Shown here piece after piece: positions 1-8,490 of a DNA stretch of 64,000 bases. The notes beneath the pieces were generated by a model. That model had not been told where the DNA came from and did not search any database. It worked only from the letters and a program-made list of their open reading frames with translations. Numbering within the stretch: the stretch's first letter is position 1; each line of letters starts with the position of its first letter. The translations under genes and the position numbers were made by a program. Origin of the DNA: Mogibacterium sp. (lineage in GTDB: Bacteria; Bacillota; Clostridia; Peptostreptococcales; Anaerovoracaceae); NCBI GenBank assembly GCA_016775335.1, contig JAEUGJ010000035.1:1-64000 (forward strand). Reading direction: 5' to 3'.

Positions 1-32
1 AGATATTGTATTTCTGCATGATGGGAACATAG

Positions 33-392
33 GGAGTCCATATAAAGGCACTGAACACGGGCCATTCCGGAAGCATTTCTACGGGTCACGGGAATTCCAT
101 TCGAGGCATGCTGAACCGGCTGGAGACCATGTACATGATGAGCGCCCAGGTGCCGGTGTACACGGTGCGGAACCAGATCGCCAATGCCATTGAGATTTTC
201 GTGCACCTGAAGCGAGACGGCGATGGGAACCGGCGGGTGATGGAAGTGGCGGAGCTGGCGGGGTTCGACGGGAAGGAATACAACATCAATTATCTGTATC
301 GTACCGATGGGTCGGGGTGCCTGGTTCGAACCGGGAACGCGCTGCTGCATCGGGACAACTTAAAAAGAGGTGGCATGAATGACCGACTTTAG
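33..392 (+). CDS. CpaF/TadA-type secretion ATPase, C-terminal fragment
   Basis: This is the C-terminal end of the hexameric ATPase that powers assembly of Tad/Flp pili. It reads KALNTGHSGSISTGHGNS followed by MLNRLETM, the CpaF segment around the Walker B/His-box region. It then runs about 90 residues to a stop that overlaps the next gene by 14 nt, typical of translational coupling in tad operons. An in-frame TAG at 30-32 lies about five codons before the recognisable motif, and the first 41 bases do not encode the usual preceding CpaF residues in any frame. The rest of the gene is therefore either outside the window and disrupted here, or the left edge is a contig or rearrangement boundary. 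The family call is firm; the state of the gene is unknown. Confidence 0.75.
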   Translation, partial: GVHIKALNTGHSGSISTGHGNSIRGMLNRLETMYMMSAQVPVYTVRNQIANAIEIFVHLKRDGDGNRRVMEVAELAGFDGKEYNINYLYRTDGSGCLVRTGNALLHRDNLKRGGMNDRL

Positions 393-1122
393 AATTTATG
401 AAATGTCCCAAAGAGAGAACACGTTGTTCTACGGGGTTTCCGGGGCCGTCGCCCTGCTCGTGGCCCTGCTGTTCTACCGAAATATCCTGTTCGGCGCGGT
501 AATCGTCCCCTTCCTTCCCCGGCTGAAGAAATTCGCCGTGGAGATTCTAAAGGAACGAAGGCGGCGGGAGTACCTGATGCAGTTCAAGGATTTCCTGTTC
601 ATCGCCGCCACTTCCATCGGCGCCGGGCGGTCCATGAAAGATTCCATAGAAGAGGCGATCCCCCGGATGGCGGATATTTACGATGAAGATGCTCTTCTGG
701 TGCGGGAAATGAAACTCGTTCATCAGCGAATCGAGCACGGAAACGAAGACGACGTAGATGTGCTGGCGGACCTGGCCGCCTTGAGCGGGCAGGAGGATGT
801 GATCGATTTCGTGACCATTTACGCCACTTGCAAAATCACCGGGGCCAGCTTAATCCGGGCCATGAATCAGGCCGCCATGGTGATCATTGACAAGATGACC
901 ATCGAACGGGAGATTCGGGAGCTGATTCGGCGAAAGGAGCAGGAGGGGCTGATCATTCTCCTGGCGCCGATTGTGGTAATCTGCTTCTTGAACCTGGCCT
1001 CGCCGGACTACATCGCCCCCATGTACGAAACCATTCGAGGGCGGCTGATCATGACGGGAATGATCGGGGCGAATATTGGAATTTACGAGCTGGTGCAGCG
1101 GATTGTAAAGGTGAAGATATGA
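379..1122 (+). CDS. TadB-like inner-membrane platform protein of the Tad pilus
   Basis: A 247-residue membrane protein of the type II secretion F family as found in Tad/Flp pilus systems. It forms the platform on which the CpaF ATPase acts. A hydrophobic segment lies at about residues 16-50 and two more near 195-235. The cytoplasmic part between them contains the helical F-domain, with a stretch such as FLFIAATSIGAGRSMKDSIE that is typical of TadB/TadC. The start ATG lies inside the end of the CpaF gene, and the last four bases (ATGA) overlap the following tadC-like gene. Together these indicate a tightly coupled operon. TadB and TadC are paralogues; position suggests this is TadB. Confidence 0.8.
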   Translation: MTDFRIYEMSQRENTLFYGVSGAVALLVALLFYRNILFGAVIVPFLPRLKKFAVEILKERRRREYLMQFKDFLFIAATSIGAGRSMKDSIEEAIPRMADIYDEDALLVREMKLVHQRIEHGNEDDVDVLADLAALSGQEDVIDFVTIYATCKITGASLIRAMNQAAMVIIDKMTIEREIRELIRRKEQEGLIILLAPIVVICFLNLASPDYIAPMYETIRGRLIMTGMIGANIGIYELVQRIVKVKI

Positions 1123-2165
1123 GTGAAAAAATAAAGCAAATGGCAGAATCGAAGGTCGTCCGGTGGGTCCGGGAGATGCTTCGGCGGATTCGGGCGGATC
1201 CGCCGCTGCTTCGGCAGCTTTACGGGATTACGCTGGTGTGCGCTCTGTTCCTGGCTTCTTTTGTGATTAAGAGCGGATTGGAATCGGGAAAATACATCGT
1301 GAACGGAGACGGAAACGTGACGGGCATTCAGCGTCGGTCCCTCAATTCGTATGAGGAGTACCCCTTGCGGGTGCGCATTCAGGGAGAAGACGAGGTGCTG
1401 GAGAAGGAGGTGATTATTTCCAAGCGCTCTCTGAAGGAGATGGAGGAAAGCCGGAACGCCGGGAAGAAAGACCGGCGAAAGGAGGCGAAGCAGAATCGGG
1501 AGATGGAGCTGGGGCGGATTCTTTCCGACATCGAATCGTCTGCGGGCAAAAAGATCGAGTTTCCGTCGGAGCTTTCCGATGGCAGTCCCATCACCTGGCA
1601 GAAGGGGGACCCGGGCCGCAGCGAAGAGCTGACCATTCTTGGAATGTACTGTCTGTTGGTTGGAATGGTGCTCTACAGCCGCCTGGCTCCCCGTAAGAAG
1701 AAAAAGGGCGACGACGGACTTCTTCGGGGCCTTCCCCGGTTCGTGAATCAGCTGGTGATGATGCTTTATGCCGGCGTGATTCTTAGCGATGCTTTTGACC
1801 GAATCTGCCAGAGCTATTCCATGATTCCGGCGGAGGCCCGAAGCGATTTCGAAAACGAGATGGTGGAGCTGTACCGCGCGCACCGGGATCACCGGGTGAG
1901 TACGGCCATGCTGCTGAATCATTTTGCGGGAATGCACAACGTAAAGGAAATGCTGCGAATTTCCACCATTCTGCTGGAGAACGAACGTCGGGGAAGCGAC
2001 GTGGTGGAAAGTCTCAGCCGGGAGAGCCGATTCCTGTGGGAGGAGCGGAAAATCGTGGCGGCGGAGAAGGGCAAAGCCATCGATACCAAAATGGCCGGTC
2101 CTCTGGGCCTGCTGCTGATTCTGCTGATTGTGGTGACCATGGCGCCGGCGATTCTGGTGATGTGA
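1119..2165 (+). CDS. TadC-like platform protein of the Tad pilus
   Basis: A 348-residue second platform protein. Membrane segments are at about residues 35-51, 168-187 and 328-346. Between the first two lies a roughly 115-residue charged insert rich in K, R and E, probably extracytoplasmic or an elaborated loop. It is longer than in compact TadC proteins. The C-terminal half carries the helical F-domain and ends in a hydrophobic segment right at the C terminus. It starts in an ATGA overlap with the upstream tadB-like gene and is followed after 33 nt by the small pilin gene, which has its own strong ribosome binding site. Confidence 0.75.
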   Translation: MSEKIKQMAESKVVRWVREMLRRIRADPPLLRQLYGITLVCALFLASFVIKSGLESGKYIVNGDGNVTGIQRRSLNSYEEYPLRVRIQGEDEVLEKEVIISKRSLKEMEESRNAGKKDRRKEAKQNREMELGRILSDIESSAGKKIEFPSELSDGSPITWQKGDPGRSEELTILGMYCLLVGMVLYSRLAPRKKKKGDDGLLRGLPRFVNQLVMMLYAGVILSDAFDRICQSYSMIPAEARSDFENEMVELYRAHRDHRVSTAMLLNHFAGMHNVKEMLRISTILLENERRGSDVVESLSRESRFLWEERKIVAAEKGKAIDTKMAGPLGLLLILLIVVTMAPAILVM

Positions 2166-2198
2166 GGAAATGATTTGTTTGAAAGGGAGGTAGTTGTG

Positions 2199-2351
2199 AT
2201 GATGAAATTGTTGAAACAGAAGCGAGGAATGGAAATGGTGCAGGTGGCCATATTGGTGGCCATTGCGGTGGCCCTGGGAATTATTTTCAAATCCCAGATT
2301 ACCGCGTTCGTCAACGAGGTGTTCTCCAAGCTGGACGCGGGCCAGTTCTGA
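2199..2351 (+). CDS. Flp1-like pilin (50 aa)
   Basis: A 50-residue open frame preceded by GGGAGG eight bases before ATG 2199. The product has a short basic leader (MMKLLKQKRG), then MEMVQVAILVAIAVALGIIF, then a short amphipathic tail ending SKLDAGQF. This is the shape of the Firmicutes Flp1-like pilin: basic N terminus, Gly-Met/Glu processing region, one hydrophobic helix. It would be the major structural subunit of the Tad pilus. The strong, separate ribosome binding site fits higher expression than the flanking assembly genes. A prepilin peptidase is not in the window. Confidence 0.8.
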   Translation: MMKLLKQKRGMEMVQVAILVAIAVALGIIFKSQITAFVNEVFSKLDAGQF

Positions 2352-2353
2352 CC

Positions 2354-2686
2354 ATGAAAGGGATTCTGAAAAGTCGCCGGGGAAATGAATTTGTGGAGGC
2401 GGCCGTGGCCATTCCCCTGATTACCGCAGCGGTATTGCTCATTCTAAATCTCTTTGTGTTCTATCTTAATATTTTGGCAACCGGGGTGAAAGGCCACAAG
2501 GAGGCTTGTCGGCGTTGGGATTCGGACCGGGAAGCGGTGATAAAAATATATCGGAAGAGCGAAAGCGTCCGGATGGCGTCGGCGGGCATTCTGCGGACGC
2601 GGCCGGAATGCCGGCTGGAAATTCGGTCCTATGAATTTAACGAGGATTTGTTGGTGAGAGCAAAGGAAGTGCTTCATGAAGAATAG
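2354..2686 (+). CDS. TadE-like pseudopilin
   Basis: A 110-residue protein beginning MKGILKSRRGNEFVEAAVAI. The basic leader, Gly, and the Glu followed by a long hydrophobic helix (about residues 14-40) are the TadE/TadG pseudopilin signature. The remainder is a small extracytoplasmic domain of about 65 residues with one conserved-looking Cys near each end. The gene begins two bases after the pilin stop and overlaps the next gene by 11 bases. Its likely role is a minor pilus or assembly component. Function is inferred from family and context only. Confidence 0.75.
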   Translation: MKGILKSRRGNEFVEAAVAIPLITAAVLLILNLFVFYLNILATGVKGHKEACRRWDSDREAVIKIYRKSESVRMASAGILRTRPECRLEIRSYEFNEDLLVRAKEVLHEE

Positions 2687-3998
2687 AAAAGGCTCCGCCA
2701 CCGTTCTGATGGCGATGATTTCGGTATCCCTTAGCATGGCGATTCTTTCTTCTATTATAATAATCCGGCAGATGACGCTGAACAGCATCTGCCGGAGCTA
2801 CGGAAACGTGTGGACCCGGGGAATCCTGTCGGAATACGACCGGCACCTCCTCCGGGATTACGGCATCATGGGATTCTACGGAAACAATCCGGAGGTGGCA
2901 AAAAAGTTGGAATATTACATGCATTATTCCCTGGGGAACCGGCTTCAGGTGCGCAGCCTGTCCGCTACGGCGGATCTTAACGGATACGAGCTGTCGGAGC
3001 CGGAGAATTTCCGGAAGGCCATGGCCCACAGCTTCGGAACGGAGTCTCTGGAGCTTCTCTTAAAGAAGGAAAAAAGAAAGGACCGGGGGAACATTGCGGC
3101 CTCCGAGAAACCGGGGGATAAGGGAGATCAAAAGACTGAGAAAGATCCTCGGGAAATCAAGAATCCGGTGGTGCTCCACACCCTACCTTCGGTCCAAGGG
3201 GAAAGTTCCTTTTCCCCGGATTCGGTGATTGAAGCGCTGAAGTCCGGAAAATTCGTCCCGCCCGGCGGCGGGTCGGTAAAGAACGTCCCCATGGAAATTG
3301 TTTTTATGAGAAAGTACATGAACAGCTACCGCCGAACGGCGGACGGCAAGAAGCACTACTTTCGAAACGAATGGGAGTACGTCCTCAAGGGGGCGGCGAA
3401 CGACGAGACCAACCTGAAAAGCGGCCGGCGGCGTCTTTTTCTGATTCGGAACGGGCTGAATCTGGCCTATTTGTACAAGGATCCGGAGAAGGTGCAGGTG
3501 GTGACGGCGATTGCGGAAATCATCTCGCCGGGACCCATGGGGGTGGTGACCAAGGGGATTCTCATGGAAGCTTGGGCGGCGCTGGAGTCGGAGAAGGACG
3601 TGAAGGATCTGCTGGCGGGCCGGCGGGTGCCGGTGATGAAAACCGCGGCCACCTGGAACACGGGCATCGAGGGAATTCTGAAGGACGAGGAGATGCAAAA
3701 AAAATTAGACGAGGATTCCCGGAAGCTGCTGAAGGAGAAAGGGGGTGAGGTGTCGGAGGCGGCCGGGAAGTCTGCCGGAAAAGCGGTGGAGGAAGGGCTG
3801 GATTACGAAGAGTACCTGATGATTATGATTCTGGTCCTGCCGGAGGAAACCCGGCTGCGCCGCCTCATGGACCTGGTGCAGATTAACATGAAATATCGGT
3901 ACTACCGGGATTTCAATCTGGCGGAATACTACGGAGGGGTGAGTTTTACGATTCATGTTAACGGAAAAAAATATGCATACAGCAGAGAATATCGGTAA
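2676..3998 (+). CDS. TadG/DUF5702-like exported protein of the Tad locus
   Basis: A 440-residue protein with an N-terminal prepilin-like segment, RKGSATVLMAMISVSLSMAI, giving one membrane helix at about residues 8-30. A large extracytoplasmic domain follows, beginning SEYDRHLLRDYGIMGFYGNN, a motif I associate with the large TadG-like/DUF5702 proteins of clostridial Tad loci. A low-complexity charged stretch (about residues 125-160) separates it from a helical C-terminal domain. It overlaps its neighbours at both ends (11 nt upstream, 44 nt downstream), so it belongs to the same operon. Its exact biochemical role is unknown. Confidence 0.6.
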   Translation: MKNRKGSATVLMAMISVSLSMAILSSIIIIRQMTLNSICRSYGNVWTRGILSEYDRHLLRDYGIMGFYGNNPEVAKKLEYYMHYSLGNRLQVRSLSATADLNGYELSEPENFRKAMAHSFGTESLELLLKKEKRKDRGNIAASEKPGDKGDQKTEKDPREIKNPVVLHTLPSVQGESSFSPDSVIEALKSGKFVPPGGGSVKNVPMEIVFMRKYMNSYRRTADGKKHYFRNEWEYVLKGAANDETNLKSGRRRLFLIRNGLNLAYLYKDPEKVQVVTAIAEIISPGPMGVVTKGILMEAWAALESEKDVKDLLAGRRVPVMKTAATWNTGIEGILKDEEMQKKLDEDSRKLLKEKGGEVSEAAGKSAGKAVEEGLDYEEYLMIMILVLPEETRLRRLMDLVQINMKYRYYRDFNLAEYYGGVSFTIHVNGKKYAYSREYR

Positions 3999-4788
3999 GG
4001 AACGGCGAAAACTCCGGAATCCTTTCGCCGGTCGCCGGCGGAGAGATTGCCGGCGGGGGAGCTATATCGTGGAGGCGGCCATCACCCTTCCCGTGCTCCT
4101 CATCGCCATGATTGTGCTGTCCTCCATCGTTCTGTACTATTCCTGTATCGAGGATGCGGCGTTCATCACCGCCACGGAATTTCGAAAGGGCAGCATCGAA
4201 GCGGCAGTCAGCGAGGGGCAGCCCCTGATTCCACCGGAGGTGGCCGAGCGAACCCGGGACAACCACCCCATCCTGGATTCCCATCGGATTCTGGATTACG
4301 GATTTCGCAAGAACCGAAACGGTCTGAACGAGCTGATTTATCTGAACCTGGAGCTGGACATGAAAACCCGGAATCCCCTGGGAATTCTCAGTCAATCCCG
4401 GTACGATTCCGCGCTGATGACCCGGGCCTATGTGGGGCAGATTCGAAACTGCAAAGCCATGACGGAGGCGGAATTCCGAAACGAGCTGGCGGACGGCGTC
4501 TTTATTTTCCCCCAGGACGGGGAGAAGTACCACAACAAGAATTGCACCTTCGTCCGGTCGGAAACCAAAGCCGTGGCCCTGACGGAATCGGTAAAAAGAA
4601 AATACACCGGGTGCCGAGTCTGCCGGAGCAAGGAGGCGGCGTCCGGAACCCGGGTGTACGTATTTCCGGAATACGGTTCCCGGTACCACCTGTCCGGATG
4701 CCGGGTGCTGGAGCGGCGGTGCATTGAAATCGAAAAGGACGTAGCGAAGGAGCGGAAATACACTCCTTGCAGCAAGTGCGGCGGGTAA
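3955..4788 (+). CDS. TadE-like protein with two Cys-rich C-terminal repeats
   Basis: A 277-residue protein. It has a basic N terminus, then RRGSYIVEAAITLPVLLIAM, a TadE-type helix at about residues 36-63, and an extracytoplasmic region. The last 90 residues hold two copies of a Cys motif: Y-H-x3-C followed 23 residues later by C-x2-C (C197 with C220/C223, and C249 with C272/C275). The identical spacing suggests two small metal-binding or disulfide modules displayed outside the cell. The start is uncertain: ATG 3955 has GGAGGGG 15 bases upstream, while ATG 3973 lacks a clear site. It is the last obvious pilus component. Cys-rich tails of this kind are not part of the minimal TadE fold. Confidence 0.65.
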   Translation: MLTEKNMHTAENIGKERRKLRNPFAGRRRRDCRRGSYIVEAAITLPVLLIAMIVLSSIVLYYSCIEDAAFITATEFRKGSIEAAVSEGQPLIPPEVAERTRDNHPILDSHRILDYGFRKNRNGLNELIYLNLELDMKTRNPLGILSQSRYDSALMTRAYVGQIRNCKAMTEAEFRNELADGVFIFPQDGEKYHNKNCTFVRSETKAVALTESVKRKYTGCRVCRSKEAASGTRVYVFPEYGSRYHLSGCRVLERRCIEIEKDVAKERKYTPCSKCGG

Positions 4789-4866
4789 CGGGTCGTTTCG
4801 GGGGCGGATTGCTTCAGCTGCCCCTGCGGAAAATTCGAATTGCCGAAAAAGAAAGGGGGCAAAAAT

Positions 4867-5397
4867 ATGGAAGAGCGGCTCAGTCAGCGGATTGTGGGAC
4901 ATTCCATTCCGGAGTACATGATTGAGATTTTGATTCAGGATTATGCGAGGACGTTCCTCCGGATGGTGGTGTCCCGGAATGGGGGCGTCTACGACCTGTC
5001 CTACGAGCTGAACGGCTACCGGCGCTGCATGGCGCAGCGCCTTCCGTCCTCGGAAAAGTTCCGCCTGCTGGAGCTCCTGTACGATATAAATGAAGAGAAC
5101 GAGAATCACCTGATTCCTGCGGAGCGATACATGCTGGAGCCGGAGTTGATCTATTGGAAGGACCACCGGATCAGTCGGACCACCCTGCGGTTGTTGTTTT
5201 ACCCCGATGTGAAAGGGGAGCCCTTCCTGCGGAAGTGGCTGGCTCTGATTGAAAAAATACTAAATCCCGGCGTCCCGGAGGAGAAGGGACTGCTGGAGCA
5301 GATGCGGTACCTCCTTCAGAAGAGCAACGATCCGGAGAAGCTTCTGGAACTGATTCGGGCTGCCCGGATGCGGTGCGAAGGACCGGCGGAAGAATAA
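4867..5397 (+). CDS. Tad-locus associated protein of unknown function (possible DUF6382 relative)
   Basis: A 176-residue soluble protein. ATG 4867 is preferred because AGGGGG ends seven bases upstream; a TTG at 4840 would add nine residues that include the ribosome binding site. No membrane segment or signal is visible. It resembles, weakly, the N-terminal domain of clostridial DUF6382 proteins that close Tad loci, but no FHA domain follows. It is the last gene before a promoter for ispH, so it probably ends the Tad operon. I do not recognise a catalytic motif. Confidence 0.5.
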   Translation: MEERLSQRIVGHSIPEYMIEILIQDYARTFLRMVVSRNGGVYDLSYELNGYRRCMAQRLPSSEKFRLLELLYDINEENENHLIPAERYMLEPELIYWKDHRISRTTLRLLFYPDVKGEPFLRKWLALIEKILNPGVPEEKGLLEQMRYLLQKSNDPEKLLELIRAARMRCEGPAEE

Positions 5398-5434
5398 TCG
5401 GCGAAAGAATAGCCACCGGCTTTGCAAAAATCAG

Positions 5435-5463
5435 TGGCAAAAAAGCCCTCCTTCATATATAAT
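5435..5463 (+). promoter_or_regulatory. Promoter for ispH-S1
   Basis: TGGCAA (5435-5440), a 17-base spacer, and TATAAT (5458-5463) form a good sigma-A type promoter. It lies 32 bases before the ATG and AGGAGG ribosome binding site (5480-5485) of the ispH fusion gene. It separates that gene from the Tad operon. Confidence 0.6.
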
Positions 5464-5495
5464 CAATCTATTATGGATGTAGGAGGAAATCGGAA

Positions 5496-7484
5496 ATGGA
5501 AATCATCCGCGCGGATCGGTCGGGCTTCTGTTTTGGCGTGCAGCGAGCCATCGATTTGACCATGGAACAGATTGAGAAAAATGAGAAGGGGGAGAAGCGT
5601 CCCCTGTACACCTGCGGACCGCTGATTCACAATCGGCTGGTAACCGGCGCCCTGGAAGAGAAGGGCGTGGGAATGATTCAGAACATCGAGGAAGCGTCGG
5701 AAGGGGATGTGGTGATTATCCGCTCCCACGGAGAACCGGAATCGTTCTATCGCACGGCGGAGGCGAAGGGGGTTGCCCTGGTGGACTCCACCTGTGTTTT
5801 TGTGACAAAAATTCATGACATCGTCCACAAAGCCCATGCCGAGGAAAAGGGCATCATCATCGTGGGCAATCCGGAGCACCAGGAGGTCATTGCCACCAAC
5901 GGCTGGTGCGATTACCGGGGGCACATTCTGCAGAGCCGGGAGGATGCAGAGGCGCTGACGCAGGACTGCCCGGAACTGTTTCAGGCGGGCCGGAAACCGG
6001 TGATTGTATGTCAGACTACTTTTAAGGTGGAAATCCTGGAAGAGATTCTGGATGTTTTTCGGCGCAAAAAATACGAATACGAGCTATACAACACCATTTG
6101 CAGCGCGACGAGAGAGCGTCAGGATGCGTGTCGGGATTTGGCCCAAAAAGTAGAATTGATGGTGGTCATCGGCGACCGGCACAGCTCCAACTCGCGGAAA
6201 TTATTCGAAATCGCGAAAGAAAATTGTAAAAATTCGATTCTTATACAAGATATTTCAGATTTACAGTTGAAACAAGCCGCAAAATATAATAAAATAGGTG
6301 TAACCGCGGGTGCATCGACACCTGAATGGATAATTAAGGAGGTTATTGCTAGTATGAGCGAAAATGTCACAAACACCACAGAAAAGAATCCAATGCTGGA
6401 TTTCATGGATGACATTGAGAATTCTTTGCGTCTGCCAAGACCGGGAGATGTTGTTGAAGGTAAGGTGCATCAGGTAACAGAAGATGAAGTCATTGTTAAC
6501 ATCGGATGCAAGAAGGACGGAATCCTGAAGAAGGCTGAAGTATCCCTGGAAGAGGGTCAGACTCTGAAGGACGTTTTCCAGGAGGGAGACACCGTTCAGG
6601 CCAAAGTCATGAAGACGGACGACAACGATGGCGGAATTCTTCTTTCCAAGAAGAAACTGGAAATTAATGAGAATTACAAAGAACTCAACGAAGCCATGGA
6701 GAACAAGGAGACGCTCTCCGTTAAACTGAGCAAGAAAGTTAATGGCGGCGTAATTGCAGTTTACAAGGAAGTTACCGGATTTGTACCGATGTCCCAGCTC
6801 GCGGACACCTTTGTTACAGAAGAGAACGTCGATGATTTCATCGGCCAGACTGTTGACATCAAGGTTCTGAGAGTTGACAACAAGCGGAACAGAGCGGTAT
6901 TCTCCAGAAAAGCTGTACTAGTTGAAGAGAAGCATAAGCAGGTTGCTGAAGTATGGGCAAACCTGAATGTTGGCGACATCGTAGAAGGTAAGGTTATGAG
7001 ATTTACCGATTACGGTGCATTCGTTGACATCGGTGGCGTTGATGGTCTGCTGCACATCTCTGAAATTTCTTGGGGCAAGCTGAAGAACCCTCAGGAAGTT
7101 CTGAGCATCGGAGACATCATCAATGTTAAGATTCTGTCCCTCAATGAAGAGAAGGGTAAGATTTCTCTGGGTCTGAAGCAGACAACACCGGAACCATGGT
7201 CTCAGGTTGGTACGAAATACCAGATCGGTGGAATCATCACCGGTAAGGTTGTACAGATCAAAGAGTATGGTGCTTTTGTTGAACTGGAAGCAGGTCTGGA
7301 CGGACTGGTTCACATTTCGGAAATCGCAAACAAGAGAGTTGAGAACGTTTCCGACGAGCTGAGCCTGGGTCAGGAAATCACCGCAAAGATCATGGACATC
7401 GATTCCGACAGAAAGAGAATCAGCCTGAGCATCAAAGCTGCATTGAACAACGATGAAGCAGAGGAAGCACAGGACGAGGAATAG
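5496..7484 (+). CDS. ispH: HMBPP reductase IspH fused to a four-domain ribosomal S1-like protein
   Basis: A 662-residue fusion known from many Clostridia. Residues 1-285 are IspH, the last enzyme of the MEP isoprenoid pathway, making IPP and DMAPP. The cluster-binding cysteines C12 (SGFCFGV), C100 (DSTC) and C202 (NTICSAT) are present, with the conserved His/Glu pair in GNPEHQEV (H128, E130). Residues about 317-645 are four S1 RNA-binding domains; the last two carry the classic YGAFVDI/YGAFVEL and VDGLLHIS/LDGLVHIS motifs. An internal AAGGAGGT lies 11 bases before an in-frame ATG at 6354 (Met287), exactly at the domain boundary, so the S1 part may also be made alone. Codon use shifts from GC-ending to more A/T-ending near that boundary. 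Confidence 0.95.
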   Translation: MEIIRADRSGFCFGVQRAIDLTMEQIEKNEKGEKRPLYTCGPLIHNRLVTGALEEKGVGMIQNIEEASEGDVVIIRSHGEPESFYRTAEAKGVALVDSTCVFVTKIHDIVHKAHAEEKGIIIVGNPEHQEVIATNGWCDYRGHILQSREDAEALTQDCPELFQAGRKPVIVCQTTFKVEILEEILDVFRRKKYEYELYNTICSATRERQDACRDLAQKVELMVVIGDRHSSNSRKLFEIAKENCKNSILIQDISDLQLKQAAKYNKIGVTAGASTPEWIIKEVIASMSENVTNTTEKNPMLDFMDDIENSLRLPRPGDVVEGKVHQVTEDEVIVNIGCKKDGILKKAEVSLEEGQTLKDVFQEGDTVQAKVMKTDDNDGGILLSKKKLEINENYKELNEAMENKETLSVKLSKKVNGGVIAVYKEVTGFVPMSQLADTFVTEENVDDFIGQTVDIKVLRVDNKRNRAVFSRKAVLVEEKHKQVAEVWANLNVGDIVEGKVMRFTDYGAFVDIGGVDGLLHISEISWGKLKNPQEVLSIGDIINVKILSLNEEKGKISLGLKQTTPEPWSQVGTKYQIGGIITGKVVQIKEYGAFVELEAGLDGLVHISEIANKRVENVSDELSLGQEITAKIMDIDSDRKRISLSIKAALNNDEAEEAQDEE

Positions 7485-7499
7485 TCTGATTGTTCAAAA

Positions 7500-7533
7500 G
7501 GCCACCGTAATTGCACGGTGGTCTTTTTCCTGT
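7500..7533 (+). terminator. Rho-independent terminator after ispH-S1
   Basis: A 9-bp stem (7500-7508 with 7515-7523, one G-T pair) with a 6-base loop is followed by a T-rich run. It closes the ispH-S1 transcript. Confidence 0.8.
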
Positions 7534-7619
7534 TTTTTGAAAAACGGCATTTGCATGGGGACGCCGGGACTCTTTCCCTCGAATGCAAAAGCCGTATTGA
7601 AAGGAGAAAAGAAAGCGAT

Positions 7620-8453
7620 ATGGATATTCGTTTAGTTGCACTGGATCTGGACGGAACGACGATGAACAGCGACAACCGCCTTTCCGATTACAACCGAAAA
7701 TCCCTGGAGGCAGCGGTACAGGCGGGGATTCAGGTAGTGGTGGCCTCCGGTCGAGCCTTCGACGCTCTGCCGAAAGAAGTCTTGGCGATTCCGGGCCTTC
7801 AGTACGCCATCTCCTCCAACGGCGCCCATATCACCGATCTGACCACCGGTAAATTCATCTATTCCAGCTATATCGCGCCCACCACGGTGGATCTGGCCAT
7901 CGACTTGGCAATAAAAGAAAACCTGATGGTGGAGGCCTTTTGCCACGGGAAGCCGTACATTTCCGAAGCGCTCTATGAGGATATCCGGGTAAACGGCAGC
8001 GTGTACCGGAACAAGGAATATGTGATGACCACCCGCACCCCGATTCCGGATATTTTCGGGTTCATGCGGGAAAACCGGGACATTCTGGAAAACATCAATT
8101 TCTTTTTTTATGGGGATGACCGCCTAAAAGAAATGCGCCCGAGAATTCAAGCGCTTCCGGATTGCAATGTGGTGTCCTCCGTGAAAAACAACATTGAAAT
8201 CGGCGGAATCAATTCCAGCAAGGCCCACGCTCTGGAAATTCTCTCCAAGAAACTGGAAATTCCTCGGGAAGGGATTATGAGCTTTGGGGATGCGGGAAAT
8301 GATATTCCTATGATCCGCTATGCCGGCATGGGTGTGGCCGTTGGCAACGCCTGGGACGATGTGAAGGCGGCGGCGGATTATGTGGCGGAAAGCAATGACG
8401 AGGACGGAGTGGGTCGGACCATCCGCCGCTTCGCCCTGGGAGAGAAACTGTAA
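7620..8453 (+). CDS. Cof-type HAD-superfamily phosphatase
   Basis: A 277-residue soluble hydrolase. ATG 7620 is chosen because AAGGAG lies just upstream; the same frame is open further upstream but without a ribosome binding site and through the terminator. Motif I is LVALDLDGTTMNS (nucleophile Asp in the DLDGT box, residues 9-13). Motif III Lys lies in NSSKAHAL and motif IV in SFGDAGNDIPM. A C2-type cap domain of about 100 residues sits between motifs I and III, as in Cof/YidA sugar- and nucleotide-phosphate phosphatases. The substrate cannot be told. The gene appears monocistronic, with a strong terminator downstream. Confidence 0.85.
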   Translation: MDIRLVALDLDGTTMNSDNRLSDYNRKSLEAAVQAGIQVVVASGRAFDALPKEVLAIPGLQYAISSNGAHITDLTTGKFIYSSYIAPTTVDLAIDLAIKENLMVEAFCHGKPYISEALYEDIRVNGSVYRNKEYVMTTRTPIPDIFGFMRENRDILENINFFFYGDDRLKEMRPRIQALPDCNVVSSVKNNIEIGGINSSKAHALEILSKKLEIPREGIMSFGDAGNDIPMIRYAGMGVAVGNAWDDVKAAADYVAESNDEDGVGRTIRRFALGEKL

Positions 8454-8490
8454 GTTTCTTCCTTATAAATAGGATGTAATTTGTAATGAA

